A stretch of 64,000 bases of DNA from Saprospiraceae bacterium (GCA_016708265.1 JADJGA010000012.1:531001-595000); one strand, 5' to 3'. Shown: positions 43,312 to 53,412, counted from the stretch's first letter. The notes: a model not told the origin generated them from the sequence alone. A program made the numbers and translations.

Positions 43312-44295
43312 CTATTCAAAGTTCAATCTTTTGGTATAGACACCGATCTTTAGGGAATCCCGGGCAATTTCATCTAGAAGAAAACCTGATGATTTTCCTG
43401 AGTTTTGCGATGAAAATACACCATAACCGTATGACATATTGGAATAAGTCGGGAGTTGCTGAGATGAAGTAATTCCTGAGTCAAAACTTAATATGTCTAT
43501 AAACTCTTTCAGTTCTTTCCCGACACCTCTCACTGTAATATCGAACCCTGAAAATCTTCTTTTAATGTTTTCATTCGCTTCGACAGCAGAACCCAGGAAT
43601 CTATAAAAATCTTCTCCTGTCAGTCTTAATTTCTGATCTGTAAGAAATTCACCAGCTTTCCATGTGTATGATCTGTCAATCCAAGCATTAGTTCCTGCTG
43701 TATTTTTTTCCTTTATATTGAATGTAATAATTACATCATAATAACCTGCATTGGATCCTCCTTCCCAGTTGACATTGAAATTTGAAAAATATGCTAGTTT
43801 TATTGGTTTTTCGTTGGAGGCAGGTAAATAAATGGACATATTATTGACTATATCTATGGACCCTTTTGTCAATGTGTCTTTGTTTGCATCCAATATAATT
43901 AATGAATATTTGTTTCCCGGTTTTATCCCTATTTTATCAGTTCTAATCTTGTACAGGTAATTTGGAGCTGTGGCAAAAATGCCTTCTTCTCTTGCATGTT
44001 TATCAGTATTTCCATCAATTTTCACTAGTTCAACTTCCTTTGTTGAACTTTCGTCTCTGAGTTTTACCGTAATACTTTTATAATACAGTGAATCAGTATT
44101 TTTTGCAAGCACAAGAGCAGACTCCCCTGAAGAATTGAATACCCTTTCTATTCTTATATACTGAGCAGTATCCTTTACATTCAATATTCCATAAGTAACG
44201 GGTATCTCTCTGAAAGCTTCATTGAGGTCAATTTCATTATTGCATGATATAAATATGATTGCTGAAAAAAAGCAAAGAAAAATATTTCTGATCAT
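43312..44295 (-). CDS. Putative lipoprotein of unknown function
   Basis: This 327-residue protein has an N-terminal signal with lipobox (IIFISCNNEIDL). The mature part is beta-rich: IPVTYGILNVKDTAQYIRIER, SITVKLRDESS, NVNWEGGSNAGYYDVIITFNI and RSYTWKAGEFL. The pattern (nascent IPVVYGLLD-like start) resembles Bacteroidota DUF4249-type lipoproteins, but I am not sure of that assignment. It lies upstream of MenE on the same strand with a 25-base gap, and could be in one transcript. No function can be inferred. Confidence 0.6.
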   Translation of the reverse strand: MIRNIFLCFFSAIIFISCNNEIDLNEAFREIPVTYGILNVKDTAQYIRIERVFNSSGESALVLAKNTDSLYYKSITVKLRDESSTKEVELVKIDGNTDKHAREEGIFATAPNYLYKIRTDKIGIKPGNKYSLIILDANKDTLTKGSIDIVNNMSIYLPASNEKPIKLAYFSNFNVNWEGGSNAGYYDVIITFNIKEKNTAGTNAWIDRSYTWKAGEFLTDQKLRLTGEDFYRFLGSAVEANENIKRRFSGFDITVRGVGKELKEFIDILSFDSGITSSQQLPTYSNMSYGYGVFSSQNSGKSSGFLLDEIARDSLKIGVYTKRLNFE

Positions 44296-44447
44296 AAAAG
44301 AAGATATTAAGCTATAATAACGCAGAAAAATTAATTATGTTTCGGAAATACCCATATTTAGAAGGCAAACAAATTATACAAAATAGAATAACATTTGCTA
44401 ATAATACAAGTATAATATAGGCTAAGTGGGGTTTTTTATAAAAAATA

Positions 44448-45833
44448 TCAGTACTCTATCTTAATCAGGCCATTTTCAAGTTTGTGTTCCAGTTTTGTTA
44501 CTGTCTCTATGAACATCGGTTCAAACTGGATCAAATCCCTCACTGTTTTGATGGAGTGAAGGACTGTAGCATGATCACGTTCACCAAAATGTCTGCCTAT
44601 TTCCTTAAGAGAAAGCTCTGTCATATTTTTGGAAAAATAGATTGCCAGCTGTCTGGCTACTACAATATTTCTCTTACGGGTTTTACTGCTTAATTTTTCA
44701 ACTGGTATATTGAAATGATCACATACCACTTTCTGAATGTTTTCAATACTGATCTCCCTTTTTATATTATCTGAAAACTTTTCTACTATTTCGTTTGTGA
44801 GCTTTAAATCTATTTTCTTTCTGGTCAGTGTTGAATGTGCAGATAATGAGATCAATACTCCTTCAAGGTCGCGAATACTTCCTTTTACATTGTATCCAAT
44901 GAAATTCAATATTTCGTCAGGAAGATGAAGCTCATCCCTTGAAGCTTTTGATTCAAGAATTTTTATTCTCGTTTCAAGGTCAGGTTTTTGAATATCAGTT
45001 ATAAGTCCCCATTTAAATCTGGAAATAAGCCTTTCCTGTATTCCCTTCAATTCCATTGGTGATTTATCTGATGTTATGATTACCTGCTTTTCACGCTGAT
45101 GTAAGAAATTGAAAATATTGAAAAATATCTCCTGCGTTTTGGTTCTGTCCTCAAGAAACTGGATATCATCTATAATAAATACATCTACAAGTTGAAAACT
45201 GGAAATGAATTCGTAAATTGTATTGTCTCTGAGTGCCTTAATTATTTGATTGGTGAATCTTTCTGTGTTTGTTAGTATTATCCTGGCATCAGAATTTAAA
45301 TTAATTACCTGATTACCTATCGCGTTTATCAGGTGAGTTTTTCCCAGTCCCACACCACTATGAATGATCAAAGGGTTAAAGGCTGTTTTCCCCGGATTTT
45401 TACTTACAGCCAGTGCAGCATTCCTGGCCAGATTATTACAGGATCCCTCAATAAAATTTTCAAAAGTGTAGTTTTTGTTTATAGCTGTATTAAAATCCTC
45501 TTCGAAAATCCTGAAATACAGATTGTCTTTCATTTTAAGCTCAAGTTGATGCTTATTATTGCCTTCTATATCCTTGTGATCTGCTACTACAATCTGATAT
45601 TGCAAACCTACTCCTTCTCCTAGTTGATTGAAAAGTGCTGTTCCAACCATATCAATATAGTTATCTTCTATCCATTCAAAGAAAAACTTGTTTGGAACTC
45701 TGATTGTTAGTATTTTGCTTTTCAGATTGACAGGTTTGATTGGAATAAACCATGTTTTAAAACTCCGGTCATCTACCTTGCACCTAATCTCATCCAGACA
45801 CCTATCCCATATTTCCTTGTAACTAAAACTCAT
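44448..45833 (-). CDS. dnaA: Chromosomal replication initiator DnaA
   Basis: This 461-residue protein has the four DnaA parts: the N-terminal interaction domain (1-85), a short linker, the AAA+ domain with Walker A SGVGLGKTHL (160-167) and Walker B VFIIDDIQFLE (Asp222-Asp223), sensor motifs (LISRFKWGL), and the C-terminal DNA-binding domain with the DnaA signature GERDHATVLHSIKTV. It initiates replication by binding DnaA boxes at oriC. The flanking genes are not dnaN/recF, so this locus is not the classical dnaA-dnaN arrangement. Confidence 0.98.
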   Translation of the reverse strand: MSFSYKEIWDRCLDEIRCKVDDRSFKTWFIPIKPVNLKSKILTIRVPNKFFFEWIEDNYIDMVGTALFNQLGEGVGLQYQIVVADHKDIEGNNKHQLELKMKDNLYFRIFEEDFNTAINKNYTFENFIEGSCNNLARNAALAVSKNPGKTAFNPLIIHSGVGLGKTHLINAIGNQVINLNSDARIILTNTERFTNQIIKALRDNTIYEFISSFQLVDVFIIDDIQFLEDRTKTQEIFFNIFNFLHQREKQVIITSDKSPMELKGIQERLISRFKWGLITDIQKPDLETRIKILESKASRDELHLPDEILNFIGYNVKGSIRDLEGVLISLSAHSTLTRKKIDLKLTNEIVEKFSDNIKREISIENIQKVVCDHFNIPVEKLSSKTRKRNIVVARQLAIYFSKNMTELSLKEIGRHFGERDHATVLHSIKTVRDLIQFEPMFIETVTKLEHKLENGLIKIEY

Positions 45834-45921
45834 TATAAAGCAGATGTTTATATTTATTGTTGCTAAAACATGGGATAAATTAACCCCTATTATGAAAAAC
45901 TAAGTTGATTTTTTGCTCCTG

Positions 45922-45929
45922 CAAATGTA
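45922..45929 (-). promoter_or_regulatory. Candidate dnaA promoter -7 element TACATTTG
   Basis: On the minus strand this reads TACATTTG, an exact TAnnTTTG match, about 90 bases before the dnaA start. The surrounding 45834-46107 spacer is very AT-rich (poly-T and ATATAA tracts between 45960 and 46080). I find only one near-match to a DnaA box (ATATTCACA near 45990) and no cluster. Confidence 0.4.
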
Positions 45930-46107
45930 TAACAGATTTTATAATCTCAGGAATTTAAATTGATAAATACTTATATAATTTTTTTAATAATATTCACACA
46001 CTTATTTTATAAAAGAATATATAATTTTTTATAAAATATATTTACCACTTATTATATGAGGGTAAGATATATTACAAAAAAAATAAATATGAATTATTGA
46101 AGATTTG

Positions 46108-47016
46108 CTATTTTATGAACTCTGAGTCAGACCATAAAAATCTTTTCTGCCGGTCAAACATTAAATCGACTCTGCCAAGTAGAATTCCTCCCCAGCCAGC
46201 CTGTGTCACAATAACATCCTGGTCTTTTTTGTTTTTTACTATATCAGCTTTGTTCATAAAGGTGTGTGTATGGCCGCCTGCTATTAAGTCAATATATTGT
46301 GATTGCTGAGCAAGTTTAATGTCGGATATTTTATCTCCATCATATTTGTATCCTAAATGGGAAAGACAAATTATGAAATCACATTTATCTTCGAGTTTTA
46401 ATTTTTCAGAGACCCGAAGTGAAGTTTCAAGAGGATCCAGATATCCGGTTTCTTTAAATATTTTTTTTGGCACCAATCCGTTTAGTTCAATATTTGCACT
46501 GAGTATACCAATTTTTAAACCATCTTTTTCGATAATCGTATATTCTTTGGTTTTTCCATCCAGAATAGTATTTGAAAAATCATAATTAGTGGTGATGAAA
46601 TCGAATTCTGCATTTTTTAATGCTTTGAGAAATCCATCCATACCACCATCAAAATCATGATTCCCCATTGTTGCAGCATCATATCCCATCTCAGACATCA
46701 GCTTAAATTCCAACCCCCCACCAAAATAATTAAAATAAGGAGTTCCCTGAAAAACATCACCTGCATCGAGTAACAATACATTTTCTTCTTCTTTCCTGAT
46801 TTTATCTATCAGAAAAGCTCTTCTTGATGCCCCACCAAGATTGCTGTTACGACTATTATCATTGGGAAATGGTTCAATCCTGCTGTGCCAGTCATTGGTA
46901 TGCAGAATTACCAGTTTCTTGAATTTGGTCTTATGTCCCGAATCAAAACCATAAGCTTTAGATCCTATTGTTATGAGACCTGCACCAGCTATTTTTAAAA
47001 AAGAATTACGGTCCAT
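46108..47016 (-). CDS. Exported metallophosphoesterase/5'-nucleotidase-like protein
   Basis: This 302-residue protein has the calcineurin-like phosphoesterase motifs: ILHTNDWHSRIEP (metal ligands Asp and His), LLLDAGDVFQGTPYF, GNHDFDGG, ICLSHLGYKYDGD and AGGHTHTF. These match the UshA/5'-nucleotidase N-terminal catalytic domain. The C-terminal substrate-binding domain of the 5'-nucleotidases is absent. The N-terminus (NSFLKIAGAGLITIGSKAYG) is an export signal resembling a Tat signal without the twin arginines. Likely substrates are nucleotides in the periplasm, by family; the lone catalytic domain widens that range. Confidence 0.85.
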   Translation of the reverse strand: MDRNSFLKIAGAGLITIGSKAYGFDSGHKTKFKKLVILHTNDWHSRIEPFPNDNSRNSNLGGASRRAFLIDKIRKEEENVLLLDAGDVFQGTPYFNYFGGGLEFKLMSEMGYDAATMGNHDFDGGMDGFLKALKNAEFDFITTNYDFSNTILDGKTKEYTIIEKDGLKIGILSANIELNGLVPKKIFKETGYLDPLETSLRVSEKLKLEDKCDFIICLSHLGYKYDGDKISDIKLAQQSQYIDLIAGGHTHTFMNKADIVKNKKDQDVIVTQAGWGGILLGRVDLMFDRQKRFLWSDSEFIK

Positions 47017-47091
47017 TTTTTCTGTTTGCTAAATTATAACCTGAATGCTTATTTTTGCATATAATGCCTTAAAACTAAAATAATAAATGAA

Positions 47092-47802
47092 TTAAAAATA
47101 CCTTTCTATTTCCTTATAGTATCTTTCTTTTATTTCTTTCAGCAATTCGATGCTTATTCCTGGTTTAAATACTCTTATCATATCAACAACAGTTTTGTTC
47201 ATGAAAAACACTCCTGAAACAACGTCAAAATTTCTGTTGCTTATGTTATTCTTAATTTTAAGGGTTATACTTCTGAACAATTCCCAGTTTAGATTATGAG
47301 GTATTATAATATAATTTATATGTTCAGTATCCATATCAAGATATATTGATTCCTGAATTTCTTTGATCAAATAGAACTTGCTTAGTTTTATAGTGATAGT
47401 CTGATCATTTTTATATTTTCTGGCATTCATGAATCTGAATCCTTCCTCCTGAAATGCATGCTGAATAATTGGAATTTCATCGTATGAATTTAAACCTTTT
47501 ATCCGTATACTGTCAAAGTATATATTACCAAGAGACGCTCTGGCATAAGTACCGTCAATCTTAAAGTCAGTAAACTTATTTATTGCGGACACTGTCTTGA
47601 GTATTTTTTCCCATGAATACTTTTCTTTGGTAACAAGAAGCACAGATCTAGGTTTTGATTCTTCCATCACTGGTGTGCCATAAAAGCCAGGGAATGGATG
47701 ATTTACGTTCAGAACCATTGTGTTTGGCAAAATATGATGGTTGAGAAAATCTACATTCTCTTCTTTTACAGTATAACCGGTTGTTTCAAACGTTTTTTCC
47801 AT
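47092..47802 (-). CDS. Conserved-looking protein of unknown function
   Basis: This 236-residue protein has no signal peptide or membrane segment and no family that I recognise. It has a mixed alpha/beta composition with segments such as YGTPVMEESKPRSVLLVTKEKYSWEKILKTV, ARASLGNIYFDSIRIKGL, EGFRFMNARKYKNDQTITIKLSKF and HINYIIIPHNLNWELFRSITLKIK. The C-terminus is helical and charged (LLKEIKERYYKEIERYF). Normal codon use and a well-defined start support a real gene. It is divergent from the SUF operon with a 259-base spacer between them. Confidence 0.55.
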   Translation of the reverse strand: MEKTFETTGYTVKEENVDFLNHHILPNTMVLNVNHPFPGFYGTPVMEESKPRSVLLVTKEKYSWEKILKTVSAINKFTDFKIDGTYARASLGNIYFDSIRIKGLNSYDEIPIIQHAFQEEGFRFMNARKYKNDQTITIKLSKFYLIKEIQESIYLDMDTEHINYIIIPHNLNWELFRSITLKIKNNISNRNFDVVSGVFFMNKTVVDMIRVFKPGISIELLKEIKERYYKEIERYF

Positions 47803-48061
47803 ATTAAATAAACATATTTAAAATTTTAGAAAATTAGATCATTGTGTAAATGTACTATTTTTTATTTATTGACAAATATTTTCTCAAAAAAAAATAAAAA
47901 TTGTTAATAAAAAATATATTTTGTAAAGAATTAAAATACAGTTAAATACAATATTGCTGACAGAAAATTAAAACAAATCATTAATCCTTATTTAAAATTA
48001 GTCTAAATACAAAAAACATTATTTACTATACCGTTGTTTTCACATTATCAATCGAATAAAA

Positions 48062-49507
48062 ATGGTAGAAGATAATAAAATCATCAGGGAGTTTGCTGAA
48101 AAGGAATATGAGTTTGGATTTACAACTGATATTGAAATGGAAATAGCTCCAAAAGGGCTGAATGAAGATACTGTGAGATATATTTCCGAAAAAAAGGATG
48201 AGCCGGTGTGGATGCTGGAATACAGACTCAAAGCATATTATCATTGGCTGACATTGAAAATGCCAAAATGGGCACACTTAAGGATCCCTGAAATTAATTA
48301 CCAGGATTACAGTTATTATGCAGCACCTAAAAATCTACCAAAATACAACGATTTAAATGAAGTAGATCCTGAATTGATAGATACTTTCAATAAACTGGGC
48401 ATACCACTGGAAGAACAGAAAAGACTGGTTGGAATTGCAGTAGATGCTGTGTTTGACAGTGTATCTGTTAAGACTACTTTTCAGGAGACATTAAAGGAAC
48501 TTGGTATCATATTTTGCAGTATGAGTGAAGCAATCAGGGAGTATCCTGATTTAGTCAAAAAATATCTTGGTTCTGTTGTTCCCCATACAGATAATTATTT
48601 TTCTGCACTGAATTCTGCAGTTTTCAGTGACGGGTCATTTTGTTATATCCCTAAAGGTGTCAGATGTCCTGTGGAGTTGTCAACATATTTCCGTATCAAT
48701 TCATCCGGAACCGGACAATTTGAGAGGACACTTTTGGTTGGAGATGAAGGCTCATATGTGAGTTATCTCGAAGGTTGCACAGCACCTATGAGAGATGAAA
48801 ACCAGCTCCATGCTGCAGTTGTAGAGATTGTAGCATTGAAAGATGCAGAGATCAAATACAGCACTGTTCAGAACTGGTATCCGGGTGATAAGAATGGCAA
48901 AGGAGGAATTTATAATTTTGTCACAAAAAGGGCAATCTGTAAGGGAGACAATTCAAAAGTAAGTTGGACTCAACTTGAAACCGGATCTTCCATAACCTGG
49001 AAATATCCAAGTACAATTCTGAAAGGTGATAATTCGATATCTGAATTTTACTCGGTTGCTGTTACTAACAATCATCAGCAAGCTGATACAGGTACTAAAA
49101 TGATACATATTGGTAAAAATACAAAGAGCACTGTTGTCTCAAAAGGAATATCAGCCGGCTTCAGTGAAAATACTTACAGGGGTCTTGTGAGAATAGGAAA
49201 AAATGCTTCAAATGCAAGAAACCACTCTCAGTGTGATTCTTTGTTACTTGGTGATAAGTGCGGAGCTCATACTTTTCCTTATTTACAGATAGATAATAAC
49301 TCTGCAATTGTTGAACATGAAGCAACAACCTCGAAAATTGCAGAAGAACAGCTTTTCTATTTAAATCAGCGTGGTTTGAATGAAGAAGAAGCCATAAGCC
49401 TGATTGTTAACGGGTATGCCAAAGAAGTGTTGAAGCAGTTACCTCTTGAATTTGCGGCTGAGGCTACAAAACTATTGTCAATCAGTCTGGAAGGAAGTGT
49501 TGGTTAA
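48062..49507 (+). CDS. sufB: Fe-S cluster assembly scaffold SufB
   Basis: This 481-residue protein is SufB. Typical segments are VWMLEYRLKAYYHWLTLKMPKWA, SGTGQFERTLLVGDEGSYVSYLEGCTAP, VQNWYPGDKNGKGGIYNFVTKRA, SQCDSLLLGDKCGAHTFPYLQ and EHEATTSKIAEEQLFYLNQRGL. It forms the SufBC2D scaffold on which iron-sulfur clusters are assembled; the beta-helix core and the conserved Cys and Glu/His residues at the SufB-SufD interface are retained. It opens the suf operon. The 170 bases to sufC are unusually long and AT-rich, without a gene. Confidence 0.97.
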   Translation: MVEDNKIIREFAEKEYEFGFTTDIEMEIAPKGLNEDTVRYISEKKDEPVWMLEYRLKAYYHWLTLKMPKWAHLRIPEINYQDYSYYAAPKNLPKYNDLNEVDPELIDTFNKLGIPLEEQKRLVGIAVDAVFDSVSVKTTFQETLKELGIIFCSMSEAIREYPDLVKKYLGSVVPHTDNYFSALNSAVFSDGSFCYIPKGVRCPVELSTYFRINSSGTGQFERTLLVGDEGSYVSYLEGCTAPMRDENQLHAAVVEIVALKDAEIKYSTVQNWYPGDKNGKGGIYNFVTKRAICKGDNSKVSWTQLETGSSITWKYPSTILKGDNSISEFYSVAVTNNHQQADTGTKMIHIGKNTKSTVVSKGISAGFSENTYRGLVRIGKNASNARNHSQCDSLLLGDKCGAHTFPYLQIDNNSAIVEHEATTSKIAEEQLFYLNQRGLNEEEAISLIVNGYAKEVLKQLPLEFAAEATKLLSISLEGSVG

Positions 49508-49677
49508 GGAAATTTAATTTGAAAAAACGTCAGAAATGTAAAGTTTGTGGATGAAAAGTGAAAACCTCTGAATTAAAAGTAAAAAGCATTATAAACAAAT
49601 ATCAATAAAAAGTTGGTAATTGAAAACTAAGTATTGAAGGTAATACAGTAAAATTATAAGTATAAATATAGATTAAA

Positions 49678-50427
49678 ATGGAATTATTAAGAATTGAGAA
49701 TTTGCATGTCAGTATTGCTGGTAAAGAGATACTTAAAGGCTTTGACCTGACAATAAATCAGGGCGAAATCCATGCTATCATGGGCCCAAATGGTACTGGA
49801 AAAAGCACACTTGCTGCTGCATTGGTCGGAAAACCTGATTATGAAATAACTGAAGGATCAGTATTTTTTAAAGGGCAGAACCTGCTTGAAATGGAACCTG
49901 AAGAAAGAGCTCTGGCTGGAATTTTTCTTTCATTCCAGTATCCTGTTGAAATTCCTGGTGTCAGTATGATCAATTTTATGAAAACAGTTCTTGATGCCAG
50001 AAAAAAACATCTTAATGAAGAACCCCTTGCTTCTTCTGATTTTCTTTCGAAAGTTAAAAAAAACAGTGAACTTGTGGGTATTAGCGATAAAATGAAAGGC
50101 AGAGCAGTAAATGAAGGTTTTTCGGGAGGTGAGAAAAAGAAGAATGAAATATTTCAGATGGCAATGATTGAACCGGATCTGGCTATTCTGGATGAACTTG
50201 ATTCAGGACTTGATATTGATTCCTTAAAGCAAATAGCTGAAAGCCTTAACTTGCTTCATAATGAAGGTAACTCATATCTGATTATCACTCATTATCAAAG
50301 ACTTCTGGACTATGTCAAACCTGACCGTGTACATATTATGAATGATGGTAAAATAGTATTGTCTGGAGACAGTACTCTTGCCTCTGATCTTGAAGAAAAG
50401 GGGTATGAAGGAATTATGTCAAATTAA
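49678..50427 (+). CDS. sufC: Fe-S cluster assembly ATPase SufC
   Basis: This 249-residue ABC-type ATPase has Walker A GPNGTGKST, the Q-loop FLSFQYPVEIPG, a signature-like GFSGGEKKKNE, Walker B LAILDELDSGLD and a switch His in IITHYQRLL. GEKKKNE and DELDSGLDID are the SufC-specific forms of the ABC motifs. It energises cluster assembly in the SufBC2D complex and has no membrane partner. It is followed by sufD after 13 bases, so the two are co-transcribed. Confidence 0.97.
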   Translation: MELLRIENLHVSIAGKEILKGFDLTINQGEIHAIMGPNGTGKSTLAAALVGKPDYEITEGSVFFKGQNLLEMEPEERALAGIFLSFQYPVEIPGVSMINFMKTVLDARKKHLNEEPLASSDFLSKVKKNSELVGISDKMKGRAVNEGFSGGEKKKNEIFQMAMIEPDLAILDELDSGLDIDSLKQIAESLNLLHNEGNSYLIITHYQRLLDYVKPDRVHIMNDGKIVLSGDSTLASDLEEKGYEGIMSN

Positions 50428-50440
50428 AAATGATTTTTAA

Positions 50441-51718
50441 ATGAAAACTGATTTTCAAACGCTTTACAGGGAAAATGTAGAAAGACTGGAGTCTCTGATA
50501 TCTGTCTCAGAAATCCGTAAGAAAGGGATCAGTGACTTTAAAAATAAAAACATCCCATCAGAGAAAATGGAGAACTGGAAAAACTTCAGTTTAAAAGATA
50601 TATATGATCAGGAGTATAAATTTATAGCAGATAAGGAGCAACAAAGTCTGGGATTTTTCTCACATCTGGATTTAGGTGTGGTTCAGGAAACTATCATTTT
50701 CAATAATGGCACATGTACTTATGCAAATCAACTGGAGGAATATAAAAATGGTGTAATCTTTGGATCGCTAAGGGCTGCATTATTGAAATATCCTCAAAAG
50801 GTGATAAAATACCTCAATACAATAAACAATAATGAAAATGGACTTTCAGCACTTAATTCTGCCATGATGAATGATGGATTTTTCATTTTCATCCCTGAAG
50901 GAGTAACGCAGGAGATTCCATTTAGTGTTATTGAAAACTTCAATAACAATGATCATCATATTTCATTTTCAAGAAATCTTATCATTCTAGAGAAGAATTC
51001 AGGTCTGATAATTCATCATAGTTCATCAACAGATAGCAATGACAATAGTCTTGCTGTAAATGTGACAGAAATTTTTGTTGAAGAAAGCAGTTCACTGGAG
51101 TGGAACACAATTCAGGAACACGAGGGACAGTCTAATATTATAAATTTTGATCTTGCCATTCAGCTTAAGAATAGTAAACTGACAAGGAATATAATTACAC
51201 TTGGAAGCTACAATACAAGGAATGAAGTAAGATTAATACTAGCAGAACCAAGATCTTATGCTGATGTGAATGGTGCAAATCTGTTGAAGGGAGAGAATAA
51301 ACTCGAAAGCAGGGTTTTTATTGACCATGCTTCTTATGAGTGTAATTCAAATCAGTTGTTTAAAGGTATTCTGGATGATAATTCCAATGGTTCATTTACT
51401 GGTAAAATACTTGTCAGAAAAGACAGTCAGAAAACAAATGCCTTCCAGTCTACAAAAAATATTTTGTTGAGTGAGGATGCCAGGATGAATATGAATCCAT
51501 TTCTCGAAATTTATGCAGATGATGTAAAATGCAGTCATGGAGCATCAATTGGCAATATTGATACAGATGCTTTGTTTTACCTTCGGGCAAGAGGCATTTC
51601 TGAGTCAGAGGCAAAGAAAATTCTTTTAAGGTCATTTGTGCTGGATATTCTGAATAAAATTTCTGGTGAAGATTTTCGCAATTATCTGAGTGAGAAAATC
51701 GTTCATAGTTTAAATTAA
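50441..51718 (+). CDS. sufD: Fe-S cluster assembly protein SufD
   Basis: This 425-residue protein is SufD, a diverged paralogue of SufB that pairs with it in the scaffold. Family segments include LNSAMMNDGFFIFIPEGV, SSSLEWNTIQEHEGQSNI, FKGILDDNSNGSFTGKILVRKDSQKTNAFQS and VKCSHGASIGNIDTDALFYLRARGIS with the conserved late His. Length and position after sufC are as expected. It is ten bases upstream of sufS, in the same transcript. Confidence 0.95.
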   Translation: MKTDFQTLYRENVERLESLISVSEIRKKGISDFKNKNIPSEKMENWKNFSLKDIYDQEYKFIADKEQQSLGFFSHLDLGVVQETIIFNNGTCTYANQLEEYKNGVIFGSLRAALLKYPQKVIKYLNTINNNENGLSALNSAMMNDGFFIFIPEGVTQEIPFSVIENFNNNDHHISFSRNLIILEKNSGLIIHHSSSTDSNDNSLAVNVTEIFVEESSSLEWNTIQEHEGQSNIINFDLAIQLKNSKLTRNIITLGSYNTRNEVRLILAEPRSYADVNGANLLKGENKLESRVFIDHASYECNSNQLFKGILDDNSNGSFTGKILVRKDSQKTNAFQSTKNILLSEDARMNMNPFLEIYADDVKCSHGASIGNIDTDALFYLRARGISESEAKKILLRSFVLDILNKISGEDFRNYLSEKIVHSLN

Positions 51719-51728
51719 GAATTAGATC

Positions 51729-52940
51729 ATGGATCTTCTGAAGATTAGAGAACAGTTTCCTGCATTAAACCAGACCATCAACGGCAATAAGCTGGTATAT
51801 TTTGATAATGCGGCTACTTCCCTCAAACCTGTTTCTGTTATCGAATCAATCTCAGATTATTATTCGACTATTAACAGCAATGTTCACAGGGCCAGCCATT
51901 ATCTGAGTGCAATGTCGACACGTGCCTATGAAGAGTCAAGAGAAAATATAGCCGGATTTATAAATGCTAACCCCGGAGAAGTGATTTTTACAAGTGGGAC
52001 AACAGACAGCATTAATACTTTGGCATCAGGATTGTCCGACATTATTTTAAAAGAAGGAGATGAAATAATACTGACAGTATTAGAACACCATTCGAATATA
52101 GTACCTTGGGTCGCACTTAAAAGAGACAAAAAGATTGTTTTGAAGATTGTTGATGTCGATGATAAGGGAATATTGAAATTGGATCACCTCAGAGAATTGA
52201 TAAGTGATAGAACAAGAATAATTTCAATGTCTCATTCTTCAAATGTTCTGGGTACTATAAATCCGGTCAGTGAAATAGTTAAGTTTGCAAGGGAAAAAGG
52301 TATTATCACGATTATTGACGGTGCTCAGGCAGTCGCTCACTCCAAAGTGAATGTAAATGAAATTGACAGTGATTTTTATTGTTTTTCAGGGCATAAAATG
52401 TTTGGTCCCATGGGCATCGGTGTTTTATACGGGAAATCTGAAATACTGGAAAAGTTGTCTCCTTTCAGATTTGGTGGTGGTATGATCAGAAATGTTAGTT
52501 TTGATAAAGTTGAATACAACTGCTTACCAAACAGATTGGAAGCCGGTACACCGTATGTCAGCGGAGCAGTTGGATTAAGCAAAGCTGTAGATTTTTTAAA
52601 TAGCTTGGAATTCTCTGAAATAATTGAGTATGAGCAGAGATTAACTGATTATGCAACTGACAAGCTTAAAAGAATTGACGGACTGACAATTATGGGAGAT
52701 AACACTTCCAAAGATCCGATTATTTCTTTCAATATTGAGGGTATTCATCATGCTGACCTTTCCATGATACTTGATAATTTTGGAATTGCTGTCAGGTCAG
52801 GACAACATTGTACTCAACCATTAATGCATAGATTTGGAGTTAAAGGCTCTATAAGAATGTCATTTTCAATTTACAATACTGAAGATGAAATTGATTTTTT
52901 TATGGAAAAATTGAATTTGGCCATTAAAATGCTCAGATGA
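51729..52940 (+). CDS. sufS: Cysteine desulfurase SufS
   Basis: This 403-residue PLP enzyme has the Schiff-base Lys223 in CFSGHKMFGP, the cofactor-binding His/Asp residues in ITIIDGAQAVAHSKV, and the catalytic Cys361 in VRSGQHCTQPLMHRFG. This short loop form is the group II (SufS/CsdA) type. It removes sulfur from L-cysteine and passes it to SufE, encoded downstream. The substrate and role follow from the family and operon. Confidence 0.97.
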   Translation: MDLLKIREQFPALNQTINGNKLVYFDNAATSLKPVSVIESISDYYSTINSNVHRASHYLSAMSTRAYEESRENIAGFINANPGEVIFTSGTTDSINTLASGLSDIILKEGDEIILTVLEHHSNIVPWVALKRDKKIVLKIVDVDDKGILKLDHLRELISDRTRIISMSHSSNVLGTINPVSEIVKFAREKGIITIIDGAQAVAHSKVNVNEIDSDFYCFSGHKMFGPMGIGVLYGKSEILEKLSPFRFGGGMIRNVSFDKVEYNCLPNRLEAGTPYVSGAVGLSKAVDFLNSLEFSEIIEYEQRLTDYATDKLKRIDGLTIMGDNTSKDPIISFNIEGIHHADLSMILDNFGIAVRSGQHCTQPLMHRFGVKGSIRMSFSIYNTEDEIDFFMEKLNLAIKMLR

Positions 52941-52983
52941 AGTTAATTTTGAATATTTTTATAATTGGTTAAAATATAATGAA

Positions 52984-53394
52984 ATGGGTATCAGAGAAAA
53001 TGAGCTGGAAGTAATAGACGAATTTGAAATGTTTGATGACTGGATGGATAAATACAATTATATTATTGATCTGGGCAAACACTCACCCGTAATAGATGAA
53101 TCCCTAAAAACGAAAGAAAACCTGGTTTATGGATGCACTTCTCAGGTTTGGCTTTATTATGAAATCAGGGACGGAAAGCTGTTTTTTTCCGGAGATAGCG
53201 ATGCATTTATTCCAAAAGGAATATTATCAATTATACTTCGTATTTATTCCGGAAATATTGCTAAGGATATTGCTGATCACGTTCCTGTTTTTTTGGATCG
53301 CACAGGTTTATTAAGTCACCTGACTCCAAATCGGGCTAATGGTTTGGCATCCATAATAGAGAGAGTAAAAAGTATAGCAAAACAGAATTTGTAA
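52984..53394 (+). CDS. sufE: Sulfur acceptor SufE
   Basis: This 136-residue protein has the SufE acceptor Cys51 in the loop LVYGCTSQVW, after the helical start (FEMFDDWMDKYNYIIDLGKH), and the C-terminal NRANGLASIIERVKSIA. SufE takes the persulfide from SufS and stimulates it. It follows sufS after 43 bases in the suf operon, which lacks the alternative acceptor sufU. Confidence 0.95.
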   Translation: MGIRENELEVIDEFEMFDDWMDKYNYIIDLGKHSPVIDESLKTKENLVYGCTSQVWLYYEIRDGKLFFSGDSDAFIPKGILSIILRIYSGNIAKDIADHVPVFLDRTGLLSHLTPNRANGLASIIERVKSIAKQNL

Positions 53395-53412
53395 TTTTAA
53401 ATTTATTGTTGA

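Noticed and set aside
45970..46010. DnaA-box cluster upstream of dnaA
   Set aside because: Only one near-match (ATATTCACA) was found; no repeated TTATCCACA-like boxes.
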